From positions 1-20,820 of the forward strand of contig JASFBI010000001.1 in assembly GCA_030149595.1 (NCBI GenBank): 20,820 bases of DNA. The letters run 5' to 3'. The translations under genes and the position numbers were made by a program. Below the pieces are notes generated by a model. It was not told the DNA's origin. It saw only the letters and a list, made by a program, of their open reading frames with translations, and did not search any database. The stretch is from Desulfobacterales bacterium (lineage in GTDB: Bacteria > Desulfobacterota > Desulfobacteria > Desulfobacterales > DAOWNP01). Shown here piece by piece: positions 14,364 through 20,820 of this stretch. How positions within the stretch are numbered: the first letter of the stretch is position 1; each line of letters begins with the position of its first letter.

Positions 14364-14822
14364 ATGCAGGATAGTAAAACTGCACTTATTATCGGGTGTG
14401 ATCATGCAGCTTTTTCTTTAAAGGAAAAATTAAAAAATTTTTTAATATCAAAATCAATTTCCGTACATGATGCCGGAACGAGCAGTGAGAATTCAGTTAA
14501 TTATCCTGAATTTGGAATAAAAGTAGCATCCTGTGTTTCATCAAAAAAGTTTGAAAAAGGCGTTCTTTTATGCGGTACAGGTATAGGTATGTCTATGGTT
14601 GCAAATAGATTTCCCCATGTAAGAGCAGCTCTATGTGCAGATGTTTTTTCAGCCATAATGAGCAGACAGCACAATGATTCCAACATTCTTGTTATGGGAG
14701 CAAGGGTCATAGGAGATATTCTTGCAGAAGCAATATTAAACGCATGGCTGAACACCTCTTTTGAAGGAGGAAGGCATCAACTAAGATTAGATCAGTTTGA
14801 TAATATTAATAATTTAACTTGA
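14364..14822 (+). CDS. rpiB: Ribose-5-phosphate isomerase B
   Basis: RpiB interconverts ribose 5-phosphate and ribulose 5-phosphate. The 152-residue protein has GCDHAA (11-16), the catalytic cysteine 70 in LLCGTGIGMSMVANR, and RQHND (101-105), all diagnostic of the RpiB/LacAB fold. AAGGAG precedes the ATG by seven bases. It begins a run of genes ending with riboflavin synthesis, where ribulose 5-phosphate is the substrate of the DHBP synthase half of RibBA, so the pairing makes metabolic sense. glyA follows after 38 bases. Confidence 0.95.
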   Translation: MQDSKTALIIGCDHAAFSLKEKLKNFLISKSISVHDAGTSSENSVNYPEFGIKVASCVSSKKFEKGVLLCGTGIGMSMVANRFPHVRAALCADVFSAIMSRQHNDSNILVMGARVIGDILAEAILNAWLNTSFEGGRHQLRLDQFDNINNLT

Positions 14823-14860
14823 TATACATATAGTTTTTTTCGTTTATAAAGGAATATATT

Positions 14861-16114
14861 TTGGATTTAAGTTTATTACAAAAAGTTGACCCTGAAATAG
14901 CAAAAACTATTGAAAATGAGCTTGACAGACAACAAAACAACCTTGAGCTCATAGCTTCAGAAAACCTGACAAGTCTTGCTGTAATGCAGGTACAGGGAAG
15001 TGTTTTAACCAACAAATATGCAGAAGGTTATCCTGGGAAGCGTTATTATGGAGGCTGCATACATGTTGATACAGCTGAAAAGCTTGCTATTTCCAGGGCA
15101 AAAGAACTGTTTAACACCTCGTATGTTAATGTTCAGCCCCATTCAGGTTCTCAAGCTAATATGGCTGTCTATTTTTCTCTGCTCAAGCTGGGTGATACTG
15201 TTCTGGGCATGGATCTTTCACATGGAGGACACCTTACCCATGGGAGTGATGTAAGTTTTTCAGGAAAATTTTTTAATTTTATCCATTATGGAGTAAAAAA
15301 AGAGACAGGAACCATTGATTACGACCAGCTGGCAGACCTTGCAAAAAAGCACAATCCTAAAATGATTATAGCAGGAGCCAGTGCTTATCCAAGAATCCTT
15401 GATTTTGAGGCATTTTCACAAATAGCAAACTCTGTAAATGCATATCTTATGGTAGATATGGCTCACATAGCAGGGCTTGTGGCCGCAGGGCTGCATCCTT
15501 CTCCGGTGCAGCATGCCAGTGTCATTACATCAACAACTCACAAGACACTAAGGGGGCCCAGGGGGGGCTTAATCCTTGCTGCAAAAGAGCTTGGAGCAAA
15601 ATTAAACAAGGAGATATTTCCTGGAATCCAGGGAGGGCCTTTAATGCATATTATTGCAGCAAAAGCAGTTGCTTTTAAAGAGGCTCTTTCAGATGATTTT
15701 AAAAAATATCAGAGAGATGTTGTGAAAAATGCCAAAGTTCTTTCGGAAAAACTAATGGATTTTGGATTTAATCTTGTTTCAAATGGTACAGACAACCATT
15801 TAATGCTAATTGATTTGACAAATTTTAATATAACAGGAAAAGATGCTGAAAACATGCTTTCCCTGTCTGGAATTACTGTAAATAAAAACACAATACCATT
15901 TGAAACAAAAAGTCCTTTTGTAACCAGCGGTATTAGAATCGGAACACCAGTATTAACCAGCCGCAGAATGGGAACAGGGGAGGTTGAAGTAATTGCTTCC
16001 CTTATATTTGATGTTTTAAAATATCAAACAGATGAAATAATATACAAAACACAGGGAAAAGTAAAGAAACTATGCGAGAGGTTTCCTTTATACCCTGATT
16101 TAAGGCAGAGTTAA
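14861..16114 (+). CDS. glyA: Serine hydroxymethyltransferase
   Basis: GlyA is a PLP enzyme that converts serine and tetrahydrofolate to glycine and 5,10-methylene-THF. The 417 residues include LIASENLTS (30-38), [14 protein letters not shown] (53-66), [13 protein letters not shown] (198-210) and the PLP-lysine segment [14 protein letters not shown] with K228. The start is TTG at 14861, eight bases after AAGGA. No better ATG gives the full N-terminus. Its stop overlaps the next ATG by one base (TAATG), so the deaminase gene is translationally coupled. Confidence 0.97.
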   Translation: MDLSLLQKVDPEIAKTIENELDRQQNNLELIASENLTSLAVMQVQGSVLTNKYAEGYPGKRYYGGCIHVDTAEKLAISRAKELFNTSYVNVQPHSGSQANMAVYFSLLKLGDTVLGMDLSHGGHLTHGSDVSFSGKFFNFIHYGVKKETGTIDYDQLADLAKKHNPKMIIAGASAYPRILDFEAFSQIANSVNAYLMVDMAHIAGLVAAGLHPSPVQHASVITSTTHKTLRGPRGGLILAAKELGAKLNKEIFPGIQGGPLMHIIAAKAVAFKEALSDDFKKYQRDVVKNAKVLSEKLMDFGFNLVSNGTDNHLMLIDLTNFNITGKDAENMLSLSGITVNKNTIPFETKSPFVTSGIRIGTPVLTSRRMGTGEVEVIASLIFDVLKYQTDEIIYKTQGKVKKLCERFPLYPDLRQS

Positions 16115-16569
16115 TGCTAATAAATACAAATGACAGGCCGGACTGGAATACATATTTTATGGATATTGCATTGCTGGTTGCAACGCGTTCAACATGTACC
16201 CGACGCTCTGTTGGAGCTTTAATAGTTAAAAACAGGCGTATACTTTCAACAGGATATAATGGTGCACCTAATGGTATTACCCACTGTTTTGAAGCTGGAT
16301 GTTTAAGGGAAAAATTAAATATTCCTTCAGGGGAAAGACACGAGATTTGCAGAGGTATACACGCTGAACAAAATGCTATTATTCAGGCAGCATATCATGG
16401 TGTTTCCATTAAAGACAGTGTTTTGTACTGTACCAATCTACCTTGTTTTATTTGTGCTAAAATGATAATGAATGCAGGAATAGTAAAAATATACTTTAAA
16501 GACGGTTATGCTGATAAATTATCAGAAAGCATGATAGAAGAGTCAAAAATAAAATTGATACGGCTTTAA
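16114..16569 (+). CDS. Deoxycytidylate (dCMP) deaminase family protein
   Basis: This is a 151-residue zinc deaminase of the ComEB/dCMP deaminase group, which converts dCMP to dUMP for thymidylate synthesis. The zinc and catalytic motif HAEQNAI (H83, E85) and PCFICAK (C111, C114) are intact. The N-terminal [25 protein letters not shown] (residues 11-35) and STGYNGAP are typical of dCMP deaminases rather than tRNA adenosine or cytosine deaminases. It overlaps glyA by one base and precedes nrdR, grouping one-carbon supply, dUMP supply and ribonucleotide reductase control. Substrate is inferred from family resemblance. Confidence 0.88.
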   Translation: MLINTNDRPDWNTYFMDIALLVATRSTCTRRSVGALIVKNRRILSTGYNGAPNGITHCFEAGCLREKLNIPSGERHEICRGIHAEQNAIIQAAYHGVSIKDSVLYCTNLPCFICAKMIMNAGIVKIYFKDGYADKLSESMIEESKIKLIRL

Positions 16570-16592
16570 AAAGTCATGCAGGAGAAGAACAA

Positions 16593-17042
16593 ATGAAATG
16601 TCCTTATTGCAAGGAAACTAACAACAAAGTGGTCGATTCAAGACTCAATAAAGACAGAAATATTATACGGAGGCGCAGGGAGTGCTTAGGGTGTGAAAAA
16701 AGATTTACTACATATGAACATATTGAAAAAATTCCTGTTATAATTATTAAAAAAGATGGCAGAAGAGAGACCTTTAATCGTGAAAAAGCAAAGCTGGGAA
16801 TACTAAGAGCTTGTGAAAAAAGAAAAATAAGCATAAATATAATAGAATCTTTTTTAGATGAACTTGAAAATGATCTGGAAGAGTTTGAAGAGAAAGAGGT
16901 GCCATCACACTTAATAGGAGAAAAAATAATGAAAAAGCTTCATACTATAGATAATGTAGCTTATGTGCGTTTTGCCTCTGTTTACCGTGAATTTGATAAT
17001 GTTCATGATTTTATTACAGAAATAAAAAAATTTATTAATTAA
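16593..17042 (+). CDS. nrdR: Transcriptional repressor NrdR
   Basis: NrdR represses ribonucleotide reductase genes by sensing ATP/dATP. The 149-residue protein has the N-terminal zinc ribbon (C3, C6, C31, C34, with CPYC and CLGC) followed by an ATP-cone domain from about 49 with VIIIKKDGRRETFNREK. The length is standard. AGGAGAA lies before the ATG. Its targets, NrdR boxes upstream of nrd genes, are not in this window. Placement just before ribD is common in proteobacteria. Confidence 0.96.
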   Translation: MKCPYCKETNNKVVDSRLNKDRNIIRRRRECLGCEKRFTTYEHIEKIPVIIIKKDGRRETFNREKAKLGILRACEKRKISINIIESFLDELENDLEEFEEKEVPSHLIGEKIMKKLHTIDNVAYVRFASVYREFDNVHDFITEIKKFIN

Positions 17043-17047
17043 TTATT

Positions 17048-18136
17048 ATGGAAGATAAATATTTCATGAAACTGGCCTTAACTCTTGCTAAAAAGGGTGC
17101 AGGTTTTACAGCTCCAAATCCCATGGTAGGAGCTGTGGTTGTAAAAGACAAAAAAATTATAGGTAAGGGCTGGCACAAAACATATGGAAGCCTGCATGCA
17201 GAAGTAAATGCAATTGATGATGCAGGTCATAGAGCTGATGGAGCTGATTTATATGTTACATTAGAGCCCTGCAATCATCACGGGAAAACTCCTCCGTGTA
17301 CAGAAAAAATAATAAACGCAGGAATAAAGAGAGTTATAATTGCCAGTAAAGATCCCAATCCCGATGTTTGTGGAGGAGGGATAAAAAAACTTGAAAAAAT
17401 GGGAGTTTTGGTCATTTCCGGAATTTGCCAAAAAGAGTCTGATCAGCTTAATGAGGCTTTTATAAAATATGTTAAAACAAAACAACCCTTTGTTTCTATA
17501 AAATGTGCTTCCACTTTAGATGGTTTTATTGCTACAGGACAGGGAAACTCAAAGTGGATTACAGGATCAAAATCAAGAGAATTTGTACATAAACTCCGTC
17601 ATGAGACAGATGCTATTTTGACAGGTATAAATACTGTCAAACATGACAACCCCAGCCTTACAACAAGATGTGGGTCTTTTAATGGAAAAGATCCCATAAG
17701 AGTTGTTTTAGATACAAACCTTTCAATCCCTCTCTCATCTAAACTGCTTAATCTTAAATCTAATGCATACACAATAATTGCAACAAAAAAAGAGGGAGCT
17801 TATACTAAAAAAAAACAGCTTGAAGAGATGGGTGTGAAAATTATTACACTTTCTGTCAAAAAAGAGGGGTTAGATATCTGTACTCTCTTGAATCATCTTG
17901 GAGAGTTAAAAATAAACAGTTTGCTTGTTGAAGGTGGAAGTCATATAATTTCATCTTTTATTTTATCAGGTTTTACTGATAAAATTTACATGTTTTATGC
18001 ACCTAAGTTTATTGGTGGAAATGGGATACCAATATGTTCTGGTAATGGTCACAGTCTTATGAAAGACAGTATTAATATAAAAAATATATCTGTAAACCGC
18101 TTTGATGATGACATTATGATATCGGGATATATATAG
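17048..18136 (+). CDS. ribD: Bifunctional riboflavin biosynthesis protein RibD
   Basis: RibD carries the deaminase and reductase steps that convert the GTP cyclohydrolase II product to 5-amino-6-ribitylamino-uracil phosphate. The N-terminal deaminase (about 1-145) has HAE at 50-52 and cysteines 75 and 84 (EPCNHHGKTPPC). The reductase domain (about 146-362) begins KCASTLDGFIATGQGNSKWITG and includes LLVEGGSHI. The 362-residue length fits the fused enzyme. The ATG lies five bases after nrdR with no clear ribosome binding site, so coupling is likely. The start MEDKYFMKLAL aligns with the usual RibD N-terminus, so I keep it over the ATG six codons on. Confidence 0.96.
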   Translation: MEDKYFMKLALTLAKKGAGFTAPNPMVGAVVVKDKKIIGKGWHKTYGSLHAEVNAIDDAGHRADGADLYVTLEPCNHHGKTPPCTEKIINAGIKRVIIASKDPNPDVCGGGIKKLEKMGVLVISGICQKESDQLNEAFIKYVKTKQPFVSIKCASTLDGFIATGQGNSKWITGSKSREFVHKLRHETDAILTGINTVKHDNPSLTTRCGSFNGKDPIRVVLDTNLSIPLSSKLLNLKSNAYTIIATKKEGAYTKKKQLEEMGVKIITLSVKKEGLDICTLLNHLGELKINSLLVEGGSHIISSFILSGFTDKIYMFYAPKFIGGNGIPICSGNGHSLMKDSINIKNISVNRFDDDIMISGYI

Positions 18137-18198
18137 ATAAAAGGTAAAAATATTTTGCAAATTAATAAAATATATATAAATTTTAAACAGGTTAAATA

Positions 18199-18858
18199 AT
18201 GTTTACAGGTATCATAGAAGGTCTCGGCACATTAAAAACTATAAGTCCAAATGGCCAGGGGAAAAAACTTATCATTGAGGCCGACTTTTCTCTAAAAGAG
18301 GTCAAAATAGGAGATAGTATAGCTGTTAATGGTGCATGTCTTACAGCAGTGAATATTAGTCAAAACATTTTTGAGGTTGATGTTGCTCCTGAGACCGTAT
18401 CTAAAACTAGTTTAAGTATGGCAACAATAGGCCATCGTCTCAATCTTGAACGGGCATTGTGCTTTTCTGATCGTATAGACGGGCATTTAGTCTCAGGGCA
18501 TATAGATGGAACAGGAGTAATAAAAAGCAAAACTGTTTTATCAAATGCAGTTGTTGTAACTATAAATATTTCAAATGATTTGTCATATTATATGATAGAA
18601 AAAGGTTCTGTTGCAGTGGACGGAATAAGCCTCACAATAAATTCATGCGGAGGTGATTTTTTTGAAGTCAGTATTATCCCCCATACAGCTAAACTTACTA
18701 CCATAGGTTTTAAAACAGTAGGTGATATTGTAAATATTGAAACAGACATGATTGGAAAATATGTAAAACAATTTCTTACAAAAAACAGAGATAAAGAAGA
18801 AAATAAAAAAAAATCGAACATAGATTTAAATTTCCTAATTAAATCAGGATTCTTGTAA
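18199..18858 (+). CDS. ribE: Riboflavin synthase, alpha subunit type
   Basis: The enzyme dismutates two molecules of 6,7-dimethyl-8-ribityllumazine to riboflavin. The 219 residues contain two tandem lumazine-binding barrels: MFTGIIEGLGTL at 1-12 with AVNGACLT (42-49), and GHIDGTGVI at 100-108 with VAVDGISLTI (138-147). The lysine-rich tail beyond residue ~195 is a normal variable extension. It lies 62 bases after ribD and 82 before ribBA. AGG lies a few bases upstream of the ATG. Confidence 0.96.
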   Translation: MFTGIIEGLGTLKTISPNGQGKKLIIEADFSLKEVKIGDSIAVNGACLTAVNISQNIFEVDVAPETVSKTSLSMATIGHRLNLERALCFSDRIDGHLVSGHIDGTGVIKSKTVLSNAVVVTINISNDLSYYMIEKGSVAVDGISLTINSCGGDFFEVSIIPHTAKLTTIGFKTVGDIVNIETDMIGKYVKQFLTKNRDKEENKKKSNIDLNFLIKSGFL

Positions 18859-18940
18859 TTCTTACTATTTTTTTATTATAAAAGTTTCATTACAAAATAT
18901 AAAAATTTAGATAAAGTAGTACCGAGGAGATTAATAAAAA

Positions 18941-20149
18941 ATGAACATTTCCATTGAAGATGCATTAAAAGATATCAGGGCAGGAAAAATGGTCATTCTG
19001 GTTGATGATGAAGATCGTGAAAATGAAGGTGATCTTACAATTGCTGCAGAAAAAATTACTCCTGAAGCTATAAATTTTATGGCAACACATGGGCGTGGTC
19101 TTATTTGTCTTTCCATGACAGGGGATGCTCTTGATGCTCTCGGCCTTCCGCTTATGGTAGATAATAACACATCGCAGTTTGAAACTGGATTTACAATATC
19201 CATAGAAGCAAGAGAGGGTGTTACAACCGGAATTTCAGCTGCTGACCGTGCCACAACAATTATTGCTGCAACTGCTGATAATGCAAAACCAGAAGACCTT
19301 GTACGACCAGGGCACATATTTCCTTTGAGAGCAAAAAAAGGTGGTGTTATGGTAAGGTCAGGCCAAACAGAAGGCTCTGTTGATCTTGCACGTCTTGCAG
19401 GTTTAAAACCCAATGGCGTTATTTGTGAAATAATGAATGATGATGGAACAATGGCGAGAATGCCTGATCTTGAAGAGTTCAGTGAAAAACACAAAATAGG
19501 AATATGCTCAATAGCAGATCTTATTGAATACAGAATGCGAACGGAATCTTTTGTTCATAAAGCTGTTGAAACAAAAATACCCACTGAATTTGGTGCATTT
19601 AAAACTATTGTTTATGAAAATGATGTTGAAGACCTTCAGCATATAGCACTGGTAAAAGGTGAGATAGATTCAACCAAACCAGTGCTGGTAAGAGTACACT
19701 CCGAATGTCTTACAGGAGATATATTTGGTTCCATGCGGTGTGACTGCAGAGAACAGCTTCATAAATCTCTTTCCATGATAAATGAGGAGGGTTGCGGAGT
19801 TCTTCTATATATACGCCAGGAAGGACGTGGTATCGGGCTGGTTAATAAACTGAAAGCTTACGTATTGCAGGATAAAGGCTATGATACTGTTGAAGCAAAT
19901 GAAAAACTGGGCTTTAAAGCTGATCTAAGAAATTACGGCATAGGAGCCCAGGTTTTAGCAGACCTTGGTATAAAGCAGATGAAACTTATTACCAATAATC
20001 CTAAAAAAATTGTAGGTCTTGAAGGATACGGACTCAGCGTGGTGGAAAAAGTATCTATTGAAACCACCCCTAATGAATTCAATAAGAGTTATTTGGAATG
20101 CAAAAAACTTAAAATGGGACACATGTTAAATCTGGTAGCAAAACCATAA
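18941..20149 (+). CDS. ribBA: Bifunctional DHBP synthase / GTP cyclohydrolase II
   Basis: RibBA supplies both precursors of riboflavin. The N-terminal half makes 3,4-dihydroxy-2-butanone 4-phosphate from ribulose 5-phosphate. The C-terminal half opens GTP. The 402 residues show [11 protein letters not shown] (22-32), THGRGLICL (49-57) and SAADRATT (99-106) for the first domain. The GTP cyclohydrolase II domain has [19 protein letters not shown], with zinc cysteines 256, 267 and 269, and RQEGRGIGL (292-300). Both active sites look complete. GAGGAG precedes the ATG. No FMN riboswitch is seen in the 82-base spacer. Confidence 0.96.
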   Translation: MNISIEDALKDIRAGKMVILVDDEDRENEGDLTIAAEKITPEAINFMATHGRGLICLSMTGDALDALGLPLMVDNNTSQFETGFTISIEAREGVTTGISAADRATTIIAATADNAKPEDLVRPGHIFPLRAKKGGVMVRSGQTEGSVDLARLAGLKPNGVICEIMNDDGTMARMPDLEEFSEKHKIGICSIADLIEYRMRTESFVHKAVETKIPTEFGAFKTIVYENDVEDLQHIALVKGEIDSTKPVLVRVHSECLTGDIFGSMRCDCREQLHKSLSMINEEGCGVLLYIRQEGRGIGLVNKLKAYVLQDKGYDTVEANEKLGFKADLRNYGIGAQVLADLGIKQMKLITNNPKKIVGLEGYGLSVVEKVSIETTPNEFNKSYLECKKLKMGHMLNLVAKP

Positions 20150-20164
20150 CTATAAGAGGTAAAA

Positions 20165-20629
20165 ATGCCTAAAATAACTGAAGCAAATCTTATTGCAAAA
20201 GGCAAAAAATTTGCCATTATTGCAGGTCGTTTTAACGATTTTATAACAGATAAGTTAGTAAGTGGTGCTGTTGATGCATTAATTCGCAGCGGAGTCAATG
20301 ATAATGATATTGAAATAGTAAAAGTTCCAGGTGCTTTTGAAATACCTTTAGTTACAAAGCTTATAGCTAATAAAAAAGCGCATGATGCAATTATTTGTCT
20401 TGGAGCTGTTATAAGAGGTGCTACCCCACATTTTGATTATGTTAGTTCTGAAGTATCCAAGGGCATTGCAACGGTAAGTCTTGATTCCATGGTCCCTGTA
20501 ATATTTGGTGTTCTTACAACAGACTCCATTGAACAGGCCATTGAACGGGCAGGAACAAAGGCTGGTAATAAAGGCTGGGATTCTGCCATAGCTGCAATTG
20601 AAATGGCTAACCTGTCTGATATATTATAG
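20165..20629 (+). CDS. ribH: 6,7-dimethyl-8-ribityllumazine synthase
   Basis: Lumazine synthase condenses the RibD-pathway pyrimidine with dihydroxybutanone phosphate and usually forms icosahedral shells. The 154-residue protein has GRFNDFI (21-27), VPGAFEIPL (54-62), [16 protein letters not shown] with the catalytic histidine at 89, and the normal length. A GAGG ribosome binding site lies about eight bases before the ATG. It follows ribBA by 15 bases and precedes nusB by ten, the classical ribH-nusB pair. Confidence 0.97.
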   Translation: MPKITEANLIAKGKKFAIIAGRFNDFITDKLVSGAVDALIRSGVNDNDIEIVKVPGAFEIPLVTKLIANKKAHDAIICLGAVIRGATPHFDYVSSEVSKGIATVSLDSMVPVIFGVLTTDSIEQAIERAGTKAGNKGWDSAIAAIEMANLSDIL

Positions 20630-20639
20630 GTTCAACCAA

Positions 20640-20820
20640 ATGGGACAACGCAGAAAGTCAAGAGAGTTTGCTATGCAGGCTCTCTTTTATATGGATATGG
20701 CAAATGAATTTTCCATTAAATCTTTAAACCTGTTTTCTAAAAGTTTTTCTTCTTCAATTATTTGTACCTCTGTTATTTCATCAGCTTTTCCGGTTCCGAC
20801 AAAAAATTTAGGGCTTCTTT
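20640..20820 (+). CDS. nusB: Transcription antitermination factor NusB (5' part only)
   Basis: The frame from the ATG at 20640 reads MGQRRKSREFAMQALFYMDM, a clear NusB N-terminus (RRKSRE and AMQALFYMD), and the gene follows ribH as in most bacteria. NusB with NusE binds boxA in rRNA leader transcripts. About 60 residues fit before the edge. From roughly residue 36 (about 20745) the translation becomes serine-rich and no longer resembles the conserved PFF-x-x-LV-x-GV region expected next. See the finding on this anomaly. There is no strong ribosome binding site. Confidence 0.8.
   Translation, partial: MGQRRKSREFAMQALFYMDMANEFSIKSLNLFSKSFSSSIICTSVISSAFPVPTKNLGLL

Noticed and set aside
18859..18940. 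FMN riboswitch or terminator in the ribE-ribBA spacer
   Set aside because: I saw none of the conserved FMN-element core segments. The TTGTAAT/ATTACAA arms are seven bases long with a loop of over 30 bases.
18931..19494. 187-codon minus-strand open frame across ribBA
   Set aside because: Antisense to the intact DHBP synthase domain. The composition is rich in Ser, Ala and Pro, as expected for a reverse reading.
1..20820. CRISPR array, prophage, defence island or biosynthetic cluster
   Set aside because: No regularly spaced repeats, integrase, intact transposase, toxin-antitoxin pair or effector gene could be found. The gene content is core metabolism and translation.

Overview
The window is A+T-rich bacterial chromosome carrying almost only core housekeeping genes. 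Gene order and protein character point to a deltaproteobacterium-type anaerobe, most likely a sulfate reducer of the Desulfobacterales. Supporting signs are the block rimM-khpA-rpsP-ffh, the block rpiB-glyA-dCMP deaminase-nrdR-ribD-ribE-ribBA-ribH-nusB, a ~600-residue acyl-CoA dehydrogenase beginning MAQVISDRRDVDF, and a phasin-like gene coupled to an AarF/UbiB kinase. The assignment to order is inference from recalled family resemblance. No search was run.

Layout. Positions 1-2300 (minus strand) form a translation and protein-targeting operon: ffh, rpsP, khpA, and rimM running off the left edge. rlmN (plus) diverges from it across an A+T-rich promoter region and converges on a PP-loop tRNA sulfurtransferase-like gene (minus). 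The two stop codons overlap inside a perfect hairpin. Then, all minus, come a UbiB/AarF-family kinase with its small phasin-like partner, a large acyl-CoA dehydrogenase, tRNA-Gln(CUG) and gltX. The spacers on both sides of the acyl-CoA dehydrogenase hold inverted and direct repeats that look like remains of small mobile elements or regulatory dyads.

From about 10.9 kb everything is on the plus strand: a small lipoprotein, rpmF with its own promoter and terminator, then fabG-acpP-fabF closed by a clear intrinsic terminator. plsX, fabH and fabD, which often accompany this cluster, are absent. A long probable operon follows: rpiB, glyA, a dCMP/cytidine deaminase-family gene, nrdR, and all four riboflavin enzymes (ribD, ribE, ribBA, ribH), then the start of nusB at the right edge. 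It joins one-carbon and pentose metabolism, deoxynucleotide supply and its regulator, and flavin synthesis. RpiB could supply ribulose 5-phosphate to the DHBP synthase half of RibBA. The flavins made would serve enzymes such as the acyl-CoA dehydrogenase.

I found no CRISPR array, phage gene, intact transposase or convincing new multi-gene system. The items most worth a second look are the three-cysteine PP-loop protein, the UbiB/coiled-coil pair, the palindromic elements around the acyl-CoA dehydrogenase, hairpins that contain stop codons, and the anomalous last ~75 bases, where the nusB frame stops looking like NusB and the antisense frame resembles part of an HflX-type GTPase.
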